DNA from: Anaerolineae bacterium
Lineage (GTDB): Bacteria; Chloroflexota; Anaerolineae; B4-G1
Length of the DNA stretch: 31,633 nucleotides
Assembly: GCA_030612185.1 (NCBI GenBank)
Contig: JAUWOI010000002.1
Span: 1 to 31,633, forward strand
Direction: 5' to 3'
Shown here: one piece after another, positions 7,101 to 15,492 of the stretch
How the letters are laid out: every line of letters begins with the position of its first letter
Numbering within the stretch: position 1 is the stretch's first letter
The notes under the pieces: generated by a model
The model's input: only the letters and a program-made list of their open reading frames with translations
What the model was told of the DNA's origin: nothing
Databases searched by the model: none
Made by a program: the position numbers and the translations under genes

Positions 7101-9135
7101 CGCCGCTTCCTCCCAATGACCAGTTCCTGAAAATGAGGGACAGTATATATCGCCACGGGATGACCACCTCCACCGGTGCACCCATGACGGGGGTGAGTAG
7201 TTCGCTGGCTCGCACCCCGTAGGCAACGTTTACCACGGGCGTGCCTGGTGACAGATGCTCCACTGTGACCGCCAGCGTCGCCGTCAACACCTCGTCCGGC
7301 GCGAGGCTGGCAGCCATCCAGGTGACCACACCCCCCGCCAGCGTGTAGTTCCCACTGGCCCAGGCCAAAGTAGTGCTCACAGGGATCGTGTCTGTGAGCA
7401 CGACCTGGGTGAGGGTGAAGACGGCGGTGTTGGTGACACGGATGGTGTAGGTCAGTTGTGCGCCGGGCAGCAGTGGGGCTAGGTGGGCCTGTTTGGTGAT
7501 CTTCAGCCCTGAAGTCTCTCCCAGCACCGCCGCCAGCGCGTCCGCGATGCCCCAGCCGTAGACGTTGTTCGGCACATCGTCCGGGTCGTCATCACCGCAA
7601 CCCTGTGTCGTAGTTTGAGGCCGGGTCGTCTGCGCGATGACCCATTCCGTTCCATCCACGTCGCCAATGAGATAGGGGGCGGCCGACCACAGCAGCGCGA
7701 CCGTCCCCGCGACGTGGGGCCCGGCCATCGAAGTGCCGCTTTTCCAGCCGTACCCTCCGCCGGGGACACTGGAGCGCACCCCCACGCCCGGCGCGGTCAC
7801 GTCCGGCTTGAGCCTGCCGGAGAGATCCACCATCACTGGCCCACGGCTACTGAAAGAAGCGATTCCGTCGCTGCTGCTGGAGGCCCCCACCGAGAAAGCG
7901 GCGTCGTAGATGGCGGGCGGGTCCTGTACCGTCCCACACCCAGGCCCACTATTGCCGGCCGAAGCGACAACTACGATTCCCGCCGTGCGCACGTTCTCGA
8001 CAACTGCTTGGAGTGTGTCCCAGGCACAGCCCTCGCTGATAGGACAGGTCCAGGAGTTATTGATCACGTGGGGGGCCAGGCTGGGACCGCCGTCGCTGAC
8101 AGGATCGCCGCCGCCGGGATAGGGGGCCAAAAAGAACTCGAAACACTCGGCGTAGGGGGCGGGAGCGCCCCAGCCGTGGTCCATGTTGCGGCAGCCGATC
8201 CAGCGCGCGCCAGGCGCGACGCCGATTTGATTGCTCCCACCATCGTCGCCAACGATCGTGCCCATCGTGTGGGTGCCGTGCCCGTTGTCGTCGCAAGGTT
8301 CTGTGGAGTCTATACCGCAGGGATTATAGCCGTGGGTATTGGTATGGATAGCGTCGTGCCAGTTGTAGTCGTGTGTGGCAGTGACGCCATTGTAGCCTCG
8401 ATACTGGCTGATCAGCGCCGGGTGGTCCCAGGCATAGCCGGTATCCTGCCCGGCGACGACGATGGACTGGCCGGTATAGCCCAGCGCCCAGACATCGTCG
8501 GCGCTGATGCGTGCTACGTTCCACTCGACGCTGGCTTCCCCGCTTGTGGTGAGGATTGAGGAGGTGTACCCCCTCCTCGGCTCTCTCCCATAGGGGTGGG
8601 GAGTCGGTAGAGGCAGGCGCACGCGGGGGTTGGCAGCGATGCGGGCCACGTCGGGACGGATCGCCAGACGAGTGACGAGGTCGCGGTCGCCCTTCACCGC
8701 CAGCATGTTGACGACGTAGAATGAGCGGTAGTCCACACTGGCACCGTCTAGTTGGGCGCGCAGGGGGGCCTGGGAGCGCTGTGCTGTCTCCCGCAGTGCG
8801 TCGTAGACGTAGCGCAGGCGCGCTTCTCGGGTGAGCAGAGCAGCCGCGGTGCTGAGGTCCGCCTGCTCGGCCAGGATCACCAGAAACTCAACCTCGCCGC
8901 CGCCAGTAGTGGCATCCCATACCTGCGGGGCAACGTTGGTGGGTGCATGTAATTGTCGGGGGGGCACAGCATAGCGTGGGGCTGAACTGCCTGAGATCTG
9001 AATACGCCCAACGCTGGCAGAAGGAGCCGCCAGTACAGCCTGCGGAACAGACTGGACAGACAACATCAACCCTGCCAGAAGCAGTCCGGCCGCGCCAAAC
9101 GGAAGGCCCACGCCAAGAAGAAAACGCCTGTTCAT
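7093..9135 (-). CDS. secreted subtilisin-like serine protease (S8) with DUF11-type C-terminal domain
   Basis: Exported protease of 680 aa. Residues 1-36 form a signal peptide (MNRRF, hydrophobic core, AVLA-A). A propeptide-like region precedes the S8 domain, whose triad is visible: D231 in VVAGQDTGY, H286 in NGHGTH and S469 in GTSMAGPH, with N359/N360 as oxyanion asparagine. Several cysteines suggest disulfides. Residues about 543-640 form a DUF11-like beta domain (LTYTIRVTNT, VVLTDTIP). The end has YILSLIFRNW plus a Gly/Ser tail, resembling the end of the FG-GAP protein here. The start is the ATG at 9135; a longer frame to 9438 would precede the signal peptide and overlap trxA, so it is rejected. 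A TATAAT box 9 nt before this ATG suggests a nearly leaderless mRNA. Confidence 0.93.
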   Translation of the reverse strand: MNRRFLLGVGLPFGAAGLLLAGLMLSVQSVPQAVLAAPSASVGRIQISGSSAPRYAVPPRQLHAPTNVAPQVWDATTGGGEVEFLVILAEQADLSTAAALLTREARLRYVYDALRETAQRSQAPLRAQLDGASVDYRSFYVVNMLAVKGDRDLVTRLAIRPDVARIAANPRVRLPLPTPHPYGREPRRGYTSSILTTSGEASVEWNVARISADDVWALGYTGQSIVVAGQDTGYAWDHPALISQYRGYNGVTATHDYNWHDAIHTNTHGYNPCGIDSTEPCDDNGHGTHTMGTIVGDDGGSNQIGVAPGARWIGCRNMDHGWGAPAPYAECFEFFLAPYPGGGDPVSDGGPSLAPHVINNSWTCPISEGCAWDTLQAVVENVRTAGIVVVASAGNSGPGCGTVQDPPAIYDAAFSVGASSSSDGIASFSSRGPVMVDLSGRLKPDVTAPGVGVRSSVPGGGYGWKSGTSMAGPHVAGTVALLWSAAPYLIGDVDGTEWVIAQTTRPQTTTQGCGDDDPDDVPNNVYGWGIADALAAVLGETSGLKITKQAHLAPLLPGAQLTYTIRVTNTAVFTLTQVVLTDTIPVSTTLAWASGNYTLAGGVVTWMAASLAPDEVLTATLAVTVEHLSPGTPVVNVAYGVRASELLTPVMGAPVEVVIPWRYILSLIFRNWSLGGSGGG

Positions 9136-9144
9136 TGAGATAGG

Positions 9145-9172
9145 ATTATAGCAGAAGTACGGCGCTTGACAA
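9145..9172 (-). promoter_or_regulatory. promoter of the subtilase gene
   Basis: On the minus strand, TTGTCA (9172-9167) and a perfect TATAAT (9150-9145) are 16 nt apart. The -10 ends 9 nt before the ATG at 9135, so transcription should begin within a few bases of the start codon. The -35 occupies almost the same bases as the -35 of the divergent trxA promoter. Confidence 0.7.
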
Positions 9173-9194
9173 AAGCAGTCTCCTGTAGGATAAT
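9166..9194 (+). promoter_or_regulatory. promoter of trxA
   Basis: Consensus -35 TTGACA (9166-9171), a 17-nt spacer and GATAAT (9189-9194) upstream of trxA. The predicted transcription start is near 9201, leaving a leader of about 20 nt that contains the GAGGAGG ribosome site. Confidence 0.8.
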
Positions 9195-9219
9195 CCACGC
9201 CACATTTGAGGAGGGCAGA

Positions 9220-9543
9220 ATGGCAACAACATTCGACGTAACCGATGGCACCTTCAAAAGCGAAGTGCTCCAGGCTGCGGAGCCAACGCTCGTAGACTTC
9301 TGGGCCGAGTGGTGTGGGCCGTGCAAGATGATTGGGCCGGTCGTTGAGGCACTCGCTGAGGAGTACGATGGGAGACTGCGGGTGGCCAGGATGGACGTGG
9401 ATGGTAACCGGCAGACGCCAGGCCGCTACGGCATCCACGGCATTCCGACACTGATCCTGTTCAAGAATGGGATGGAAGTGGCACGTATCGTGGGCTACCG
9501 TCCCAAAGATGCGCTGGCGGAAGAACTGCTACCCTACATCTAG
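9220..9543 (+). CDS. trxA: thioredoxin
   Basis: Cytoplasmic thiol-disulfide oxidoreductase of 107 aa with the classical active site WCGPC (C32 and C35) preceded by DFWAE, and the cis-proline P76 in GIPTL. Length and fold motifs are those of standard thioredoxin. The start is the ATG at 9220 with GAGGAGGG about 6 nt upstream; the frame remains open to 9166 but that part contains the promoter. The gene is monocistronic, with its own strong promoter and a probable terminator downstream. The common GxxP/K surface segment and the C-terminal helix (LAEELLPYI) are intact. Confidence 0.96.
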   Translation: MATTFDVTDGTFKSEVLQAAEPTLVDFWAEWCGPCKMIGPVVEALAEEYDGRLRVARMDVDGNRQTPGRYGIHGIPTLILFKNGMEVARIVGYRPKDALAEELLPYI

Positions 9544-9569
9544 CGCCGGCGACAATTCCCCGTTCTGTG

Positions 9570-9620
9570 GTACACTGCATCCGCCAGCCCCCTGTACATC
9601 ATTGGCTGGGTACAGTGTAC
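9570..9620 (+). terminator. probable trxA terminator, two nested stems
   Basis: Outer arms GTACACTG (9570-9577) and CAGTGTAC (9613-9620) enclose inner arms CCAGCC (9584-9589) and GGCTGG (9604-9609). The bases just after are TTGATTTTTA, a T-rich tract. It lies 26 nt beyond the trxA stop. The long loop makes it less typical than a compact hairpin. Confidence 0.5.
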
Positions 9621-9802
9621 TTGATTTTTACGAGGCTGGCACTTTTGATCGTACTCCCGCGCCAGTCCCGTTTTGGCTCATTTTGCAAACCTTGTAGCCC
9701 TATTTCCCCCTATCTCTTGTCCCCAGCGTGATACGCTCACAGGGAGGGGATGCGCACCAAACCAGAGAACGGGATGATGGGGTGAGAGCTCTTAGTGGAT
9801 CT

Positions 9803-10882
9803 CTACAAACCCAGTGAGGATACCAGACCCTGGGCTGTCTGTGCCCAGGTGAATTGTCTGGCCCGTTCTACGCCTGCTTGCCGCAAACACTTTCGCAGTG
9901 AGGCATCATCCAGTAGCCGTGCCATCGCTGTCGCAATTGCCTCGACATCGGCCGGTTCTACCAGGAGCGCGGCCTCCCCTACCGCCTCGGGCAGGCTAGT
10001 CGTGTTGCTGGTGACGACTGGCGTGCCGCAAGCCATCGCCTCTAGGGGAGGCAAGCCAAACCCCTCGTATAGGGAAGGGTAGACCAGCATTTCAGCCTGC
10101 CGATAGAGGACTGGCAGGTCCTCCTGAGTGACAAAGCCGGTCAGGATCACTCCGGCAGAGCGGGCTCGCTCCAAAAGCTCTCCGCTCTCCCAACGTCGTA
10201 ATCCGCCCCAGACCATTGCCGGCACCGATTTTCTCCTTGCTTTCAAACTCAAATAGGCATCAAGCAAGCGAGACAGGTTCTTTCGTGGATGGATATTGCC
10301 CATCGCCAGAACATAGCCTGGGACCACCCCATAAGAGCGTAATGTCTCCTCATCCTCAGACCCTTGCTCGGGACAAAACATCCGGTTCACCCCCGGATAC
10401 ACCACGACGGCTTTCCCGATTGCCGCCGGGTGAAAGCGCGCCAGTTCCCGACGTGTGAACTCAGAGAGTACGACAACGCGCTTTGCTCGACGTGTTGCCA
10501 GGGCGGTCAGAAGGCGCATATAGAAAGCGATGGTGGTGGGGAAATACTCAGGGTGAGCGCGAAAGGAAAGGTCATGCACGAGCACCGCCTCCCGGCAAGG
10601 GGTTATGGTAGGCAGGAAAAAAGTGGAAAGATACCAATCAGCCTTCAATCGGCGCAAGGCGATGGTCTGTTGCCAGAGAAAAAAGGAAAGACGACGGTAT
10701 GGGCCTAAGTTCACCTGTTGAAAGGCAGGCGGAAGATTCAGTGACCTGCCCCAATCACAGGTTAGCAGGCTCACCCGAATCGCGGGATTGAGCGCAGCCA
10801 GCCCTTCAACCAGCCCGGCTATGTAACTCTCATTCCCACCACGCCGCCGCCCCACCTCTGTTGCATTGATGACTAGATGCAT
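9803..10882 (-). CDS. GT4-family glycosyltransferase
   Basis: Retaining nucleotide-sugar glycosyltransferase of 359 aa (GT-B fold). The N-terminal domain starts MHLVINATEVGRRRGGNESY, with the Gly-rich acceptor-side loop. The C-terminal domain begins near VVVYPGVNRMF and YVLAMGNIHPRKNLSRLLDA, and carries the nucleotide-sugar motif LYEGFGLPPLEAMACGTPVV with the conserved E-x7-E. Its sequence resembles mannosyltransferase-like GT4 enzymes, but donor and acceptor cannot be told. The start is put at the ATG in 10882 because GAGGGG sits 9 nt before it; the in-frame ATG at 10891 would touch that site and a further start at 10915 is also possible. It is divergent from the GT2 gene at 11014. Confidence 0.92.
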   Translation of the reverse strand: MHLVINATEVGRRRGGNESYIAGLVEGLAALNPAIRVSLLTCDWGRSLNLPPAFQQVNLGPYRRLSFFLWQQTIALRRLKADWYLSTFFLPTITPCREAVLVHDLSFRAHPEYFPTTIAFYMRLLTALATRRAKRVVVLSEFTRRELARFHPAAIGKAVVVYPGVNRMFCPEQGSEDEETLRSYGVVPGYVLAMGNIHPRKNLSRLLDAYLSLKARRKSVPAMVWGGLRRWESGELLERARSAGVILTGFVTQEDLPVLYRQAEMLVYPSLYEGFGLPPLEAMACGTPVVTSNTTSLPEAVGEAALLVEPADVEAIATAMARLLDDASLRKCLRQAGVERARQFTWAQTAQGLVSSLGL

Positions 10883-10907
10883 TGAAGGCATCCCCTCATT
10901 GAGTCTT

Positions 10908-10936
10908 TTGACCATACCAGTATATTATGCTAAAAT
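10908..10936 (+). promoter_or_regulatory. promoter of the forward glycan operon
   Basis: TTGACC (10908-10913), a 17-nt spacer and TAAAAT (10931-10936) about 80 nt upstream of the GT2 start at 11014. Five of six consensus bases match in each box. It should drive the four overlapping genes 11014-16748. Confidence 0.65.
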
Positions 10937-10950
10937 TCGTTTCCAGTCAA
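10922..10950 (-). promoter_or_regulatory. divergent promoter of the GT4 gene
   Basis: On the minus strand, TTGACT (10950-10945), a 17-nt spacer and TAATAT (10927-10922). It interleaves with the forward promoter at 10908-10936 and lies about 40 nt before the GT4 start at 10882. The -10 is weaker (4 of 6). Confidence 0.45.
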
Positions 10951-10955
10951 ACTGG
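10943..10955. promoter_or_regulatory. small palindrome, possible operator
   Basis: CCAGT (10943-10947), 3 nt, ACTGG (10951-10955). It overlaps the -35 of the minus-strand promoter and the expected transcription start of the forward one, so a bound protein could affect both. The arms are only 5 bp, so chance is possible. Confidence 0.3.
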
Positions 10956-11013
10956 CTGAATCAACAGGATCATTTCGAGATCAGACATCAGGTACTTGTG
11001 AGGCACTCAACGA

Positions 11014-11952
11014 ATGGAACTGGCGATCATTATCCTGAACTGGAATGCGGCGGCTGACACAATCCGTTGTGTTCGCAACGTTGCCATCTGGAAGCGTCTA
11101 CAGCCGACGATTTTGGTGATAGACAACGCCTCTGCTGATGACAGCTCTTATGTTATTGCGCATGAATGTCCTAAGGTTCACCTGATACGTAACTTGACCA
11201 ACATGGGCTTTGCTGGCGGAAACAACCGGGGGATTGTGGAAGCACTCTCACTTTTCAAGGAGGGAGATGTGCCGATTCTCTTGCTAAATAATGACGCCTG
11301 GATCAAGGAAACCGATGTCATCAGGCTCCTGGAAACCCTCCAGGCCAATGAACAAATAGGTCTGATTGGGCCGCTGCTCTTTGATGCTAAACGGAAAGAC
11401 AAGTTGCTGGCAGCCGGGAGCAAAGACCCAGCCCGACACCACCACTCACACAATTATGAATTGCCGCCCGGCGGACCCGTTCACATCGTCGAATGTGTAC
11501 CGGGGACCGTAATCGTGGGACGGGCCAAGGTCTTTCGCACGGTTGGTCTCCTGGACGAGGATTACTTCTTCAGCAGCGAAGTGGCCGATTTATGCCTGCG
11601 CGCCAGACAGCACGGCTACCTCAGCGCCGTAGATACCCGCGCGCGAGCCTTCCACGACCTGGGACGTTCATCCAGGTTACGAGACACGCTCCACACCTAC
11701 TACATCATCCGCAACCGTTTCCTGCTGATTCGCAAGTTCCATCAGAAGTGGAAGGTCTTATTCTACAGTTTCTGGACTCTCTACAGTCTGGCCCTATCAT
11801 TGAAAGTACAATTGAACGGCAAGCCCTCCACAGCGCGAGCCGTCTGCCTGGGACTTCTTGACGGCCTGCGAGGACGATTCGGCGGCCAGAACGAGCGCGT
11901 TCTAGTCGTCGCCTGTGGTGCAGTTGGCAAATCGGATCTCTTCAAACTATGA
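11014..11952 (+). CDS. GT2-family glycosyltransferase
   Basis: Inverting glycosyltransferase of 312 aa with a GT-A fold, similar to rhamnosyltransferase-type GT2 enzymes. It starts MELAIIILNWN, the usual first strand. VIDNASADDS forms the nucleotide-binding region, GFAGGNNRGI the conserved Asn loop, and LLLNNDAW the DxD-like metal site. The acceptor region EVADLCLRARQHGY is the usual ExxDLCLRA motif. No transmembrane segment is obvious apart from a moderately hydrophobic part near 245-265 (VLFYSFWTLYSLALSL) that may touch the membrane. It is the first gene of the forward operon; its stop overlaps the next start as ATGA. GAGG lies about 11 nt before the ATG. Confidence 0.92.
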   Translation: MELAIIILNWNAAADTIRCVRNVAIWKRLQPTILVIDNASADDSSYVIAHECPKVHLIRNLTNMGFAGGNNRGIVEALSLFKEGDVPILLLNNDAWIKETDVIRLLETLQANEQIGLIGPLLFDAKRKDKLLAAGSKDPARHHHSHNYELPPGGPVHIVECVPGTVIVGRAKVFRTVGLLDEDYFFSSEVADLCLRARQHGYLSAVDTRARAFHDLGRSSRLRDTLHTYYIIRNRFLLIRKFHQKWKVLFYSFWTLYSLALSLKVQLNGKPSTARAVCLGLLDGLRGRFGGQNERVLVVACGAVGKSDLFKL

Positions 11953-12971
11953 ACATTCTCTACCATCTGGCTACCCTGCGTCCCAAGATGCCGCAAGCCG
12001 AGGCCATCTCGCAAGAAATCACCGCCCTGCGAGGACGTTTTGGCGGCGATGTGGTCTACGTCAATCCGAACCAGCAATTTCCCCTTTACACTCCCCGGCT
12101 GCTCTTTGGCTTCCACAAACTAAAGGAGATACGGAGCCGCGAAGCCAACCTGCACTTACACCACTTCTACAACCCTGACCCTTTCCCCTTCCCCTATTTA
12201 CGCACCCTGCGCCGCCCGGTCATCTATTCTGTCACCTGCGGGGTTAGGGACAGGCGGCCCAACGTGGCTTTCTTCTCCTCCCTGGCCGCCATCGCCGTAT
12301 CCGACGAACGCAGTCTGAAACGATTCAGCTCGTGGGGGCTGGAAAATGCAGCCCTGGTACGCTCCGGAATTGATACTGGCCGCTTTACATGCTCTCCCCT
12401 GCCGCTGCGGTCAGAAATCAGGCTGATGGTTGGATCGGCTCCCTGGACGAAGGGGCAGTTCCGCACAAAAGGTGTAGAGGCGCTGTTGTTGGCGGCCAAG
12501 CAAGCACCTCACCTGCGGCTGATCTTTCTGTGGCGGGGGGTACTGGCGGATGAAGTGAAACGTAGGGTGCGCCAGATGAATCTGGCAAAAAAGGTCATAG
12601 TGTTGAACAAACTGGTAGATGTCAATGAAGTACTAGCCGGAGTACACGCCAGCATCACCTTGGCCGCGACTCCGGGCATCGTCAAATCGTATCCCCATTC
12701 TCTCCTTGAATCATTGGCTGCTGGCAAGCCGGTCCTGGTCAGTCGAGCCATTCCCATGGCGGATTACGTGGAGCAGACCGGCTGCGGCAAAGTAGTGGAG
12801 AACGTCACCCCAGTGGACATTCTCACAGCCATCGAATCACTGGCGAGAAAGTACGAAGACTTGCAGAAAGTCGCCCAGCAAGTAGGACAGCGAGACTTCA
12901 CACAGCAGAAAATGATCATGTCTTATCGGGAGATCTATGAACGCATCTTGGGGTCAACAAGCCAATCGTAA
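11949..12971 (+). CDS. GT4-like glycosyltransferase
   Basis: Predicted GT-B glycosyltransferase of 340 aa. The N-terminal domain is shorter and more divergent than in the neighbours (MNILYHLATLRPKMPQAEAI). The C-terminal half is recognisable: VRSGIDTGRF at the domain junction, MVGSAPWTKGQFRTKGVEAL as the first strand and helix, and SYPHSLLESLAAGKPVLVSR as the donor-binding E motif. One usual glutamate of E-x7-E is replaced in this segment, since only the ESLAAGKP glutamate is clear. It overlaps the GT2 stop by 4 nt and has no strong ribosome site, so translation is probably coupled. Donor and acceptor unknown. Confidence 0.82.
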   Translation: MNILYHLATLRPKMPQAEAISQEITALRGRFGGDVVYVNPNQQFPLYTPRLLFGFHKLKEIRSREANLHLHHFYNPDPFPFPYLRTLRRPVIYSVTCGVRDRRPNVAFFSSLAAIAVSDERSLKRFSSWGLENAALVRSGIDTGRFTCSPLPLRSEIRLMVGSAPWTKGQFRTKGVEALLLAAKQAPHLRLIFLWRGVLADEVKRRVRQMNLAKKVIVLNKLVDVNEVLAGVHASITLAATPGIVKSYPHSLLESLAAGKPVLVSRAIPMADYVEQTGCGKVVENVTPVDILTAIESLARKYEDLQKVAQQVGQRDFTQQKMIMSYREIYERILGSTSQS

Positions 12972-15492
12972 CACGCACGCAACCGAGGATCCCGCTCAGA
13001 GCACCAGACGGGAGATCGTAGAAGCGGCCTTGCTTCTGATCTCGGCCCTGTTGGTCTTCTTCTGGCCCGCTGTGTTTGGCGGGCGCGTACTGCTACCCGC
13101 GGATATGATCTTCGACAACGATCCCCTTTGGCAGCCTCTCGCCCCGGAAGGATATGTCCACCCGGCTAACCAGATCCTCTCCGACCAGGTCTATGCTTTT
13201 TTCCCCTGGAGGGTCTTCGCCGTCCGCTTGCTTACTCAAGGCCACCTGCCGCTCTGGAATCCGTACATCAGTGGCGGGCAGCCCTTCGTAGGGAACGCCC
13301 AATCTGCCATATTCAGTCCCTTCAATTTGTTAGGCTACCTTTTCCCCCTATACTCCTCGTACGTCGTCACAGCCATTCTTCGCCTGTTCGTCGCTGGTAT
13401 CTCCACGTTCCTATTTGCCCGCGAAATCGGCCTCAGCAGGCCCGGCGCGCTGCTTGCTATGGCGGCCTTTACCTTCAGCGGGCCTATGATCATATGGCTT
13501 GGCTATCCGCTCTCCCCTGTCATCGCCTGGCTGCCAGCGATGTTGCTGACCGTCGAAAGGGCGCTCACCAAAAGAAGCGGGCTATACGTTATCGCCAGCG
13601 GTCTGACCATTGGAGCGCAGTTTTTGGGAGGGCATCCAGAGACATCCTTCCACGTGATGTTAGCCTGGGCGGCGTATGCTCTGTACCGAGCTGTTTCCCT
13701 CGAAGGGTGGCGGCCATTGAGGCTGCTCCCTCAGCTTATGAGGGTCGTCACAGCAGCGGCGATAGGCGTGCTGCTGGCTGCGATACAACTGTTACCCTTC
13801 GTGGAGGCTTTTTTCCACAGTGGTGCCCTGTCCATCAAAGATGCCGGGACACTCGGTAGAGCATCTGCCTTCATTGTCCACCTTTTTTTCGAGTGGCACG
13901 ACTGGCCGACAGCGGTCACAGCCCTCCTGCCCCAGTACTTTGGCACCGACCTTGACGGCAGCTATTGGTTTCCTTACAACAATTGCGTGGAACAGAACAC
14001 GTATACGGGCGTGTTGCCGCTGGCGCTAGCAACAATGGTCACTCTTCGCAACCTCAGTGGCCGTTCCTCCCGCCGAAACCAGGTCCTGTTTTTCGCACTG
14101 GCGGCAGTTGCCTGCCTGGGCATCGCACTCCGCCTGCCAGTGCTGAACGCCGTCAATTATCTGCCCCTTTTCAATATAGTGGCGAATGGGAGGATGCGCT
14201 TGATCTATGCCTTTGCCGTTGCCATCCTGGCTGGTCTGGGGCTAGACGAGATCAGCAAAGGACACGAGCACAGCCGCCGCACCACTCTGCGCATTCTGGT
14301 CTTGTCGGCGCTAATCAGCCTTTTCCTCATCGTACTTGCCTATGCAGGCTTTGTTATCTTCAAAGATGAAGTCATCCGCTCCGGACGCGATTTTGTGGAT
14401 GCGCACTGGGGTGCGCCCCATCTATCACGCCCCTTGGAGTATTACTACGCCCTGGTAGAGGAGCGGTATGAAAAGAAATTGGCTCTGTTCTGTCCCTGTA
14501 ACGTTGTGATGTACTTGCCGGTGCTTATCGCACTCTTCTGGCTTGCGCTACATCGGTGGGGTCAAAGGCGAAGGCAGCATACCGGCATAAGGGTGTGGGG
14601 CTACGCTGCTTTGGGCCTGACTCTGCTCGACGCCTTCCTGGTCAATATGCCGTTCAACCCCACCATCTCTCCTCAACATATCTTCCCAACGCCGGACGCC
14701 ATCCGGTTCCTACAGCACGATCACGACATCTACCGAGTCAGTAGCACCGACTTGATTCTGAACCCGAACAGCGGCATGGTCTTCGGCATATCTGATATAC
14801 GGGGGTATGACCCCGTTGTCCCCCGGCGGTATATGGACCTAGTTGACCGCCTGGCGGGTCACTATCGCCTCCACTTTCACTCGCTGTTCGTGCAGACCGA
14901 CTCTCCTCTCTTCGACTTGCTGAACGTAAAGTATGTTCTGACAGACCAGATGCTCGACGGGAAATGGGAACTGGTCTATATGGATGCCGGGAGCGTGAAG
15001 GTCTACCGCAACCGGGACGTGCTACCCCGAGCCTTCGTTGTTTACCGCGCCGAAATCGTGGACAGTGCCGCCCAATCTCTGGACCGTGTAACGGACGGCG
15101 CTTTTGACTTTCGTAACAGGGTTGTGCTTGAAGAAGCGCCCACAGGGTGGACGGAGCCGCTGGAGGTGCCCGCTTCTGCTGCCGTCCAGATCGTTGATTA
15201 CCAGGCCAACCGGGTCAGGCTGGAGGTTGAGACGGCTGCTGCTGGCCTGCTCGTCCTGACCGATACGTATGCGCCAGGTTGGAAAGCGCTGCTGGATGGA
15301 CAACCCACTCCGTTGTACGTTGCTAACCATGCGTTTCGCACTGTCGTGGTGCCGGCCGGCTCCCATCAGATCAAGATTGTGTACGATCCGCTGAGCTTCC
15401 GTGTTGGGGCAGCAACCAGTCTGCTCACCATAATAGCTCTGATGCTCATCACTCTAATATGCCAAATCAGGCGTGGCAGAGACTCAGGCTAA
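12937..15492 (+). CDS. YfhO-like multi-pass membrane protein
   Basis: Membrane protein of 851 aa similar to bacterial YfhO-type proteins, large GT-C-like proteins thought to transfer sugars from lipid-linked donors to cell-surface polymers. The first helix is about residues 29-50, followed by a periplasmic-side loop with LLPADMIFDNDPLW and LPLWNPYISGGQPFVGNAQS, typical of the family. About a dozen helices follow up to residue 570, then an extracytoplasmic beta-rich region. The C-terminal region contains TDTYAPGWKALLDG and VVPAGSHQIKIVYDP, the recurrent YfhO tail, and a last membrane helix. A GGGAG site lies 4 nt before the ATG, inside the preceding gene (35-nt overlap). Function in glycan assembly is inferred from family and context. 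Confidence 0.85.
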   Translation: MNASWGQQANRNTHATEDPAQSTRREIVEAALLLISALLVFFWPAVFGGRVLLPADMIFDNDPLWQPLAPEGYVHPANQILSDQVYAFFPWRVFAVRLLTQGHLPLWNPYISGGQPFVGNAQSAIFSPFNLLGYLFPLYSSYVVTAILRLFVAGISTFLFAREIGLSRPGALLAMAAFTFSGPMIIWLGYPLSPVIAWLPAMLLTVERALTKRSGLYVIASGLTIGAQFLGGHPETSFHVMLAWAAYALYRAVSLEGWRPLRLLPQLMRVVTAAAIGVLLAAIQLLPFVEAFFHSGALSIKDAGTLGRASAFIVHLFFEWHDWPTAVTALLPQYFGTDLDGSYWFPYNNCVEQNTYTGVLPLALATMVTLRNLSGRSSRRNQVLFFALAAVACLGIALRLPVLNAVNYLPLFNIVANGRMRLIYAFAVAILAGLGLDEISKGHEHSRRTTLRILVLSALISLFLIVLAYAGFVIFKDEVIRSGRDFVDAHWGAPHLSRPLEYYYALVEERYEKKLALFCPCNVVMYLPVLIALFWLALHRWGQRRRQHTGIRVWGYAALGLTLLDAFLVNMPFNPTISPQHIFPTPDAIRFLQHDHDIYRVSSTDLILNPNSGMVFGISDIRGYDPVVPRRYMDLVDRLAGHYRLHFHSLFVQTDSPLFDLLNVKYVLTDQMLDGKWELVYMDAGSVKVYRNRDVLPRAFVVYRAEIVDSAAQSLDRVTDGAFDFRNRVVLEEAPTGWTEPLEVPASAAVQIVDYQANRVRLEVETAAAGLLVLTDTYAPGWKALLDGQPTPLYVANHAFRTVVVPAGSHQIKIVYDPLSFRVGAATSLLTIIALMLITLICQIRRGRDSG

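Noticed and set aside
7615..8559. 314-codon plus-strand frame
   Set aside because: Antisense to the subtilase catalytic domain; high GC at third positions leaves long open shadows.
9135..9438. 101-codon N-terminal extension of the subtilase
   Set aside because: It would place residues before a normal signal peptide and is antisense to trxA.
11862..12050. Near-identical 21-nt stretches encoding LRGRFGG in two adjacent genes (about 11867 and 12028)
   Set aside because: 19 of 21 bases match in the same frame, but the motif is common at the end of GT2 enzymes and the stretch is short; chance or codon bias is enough.
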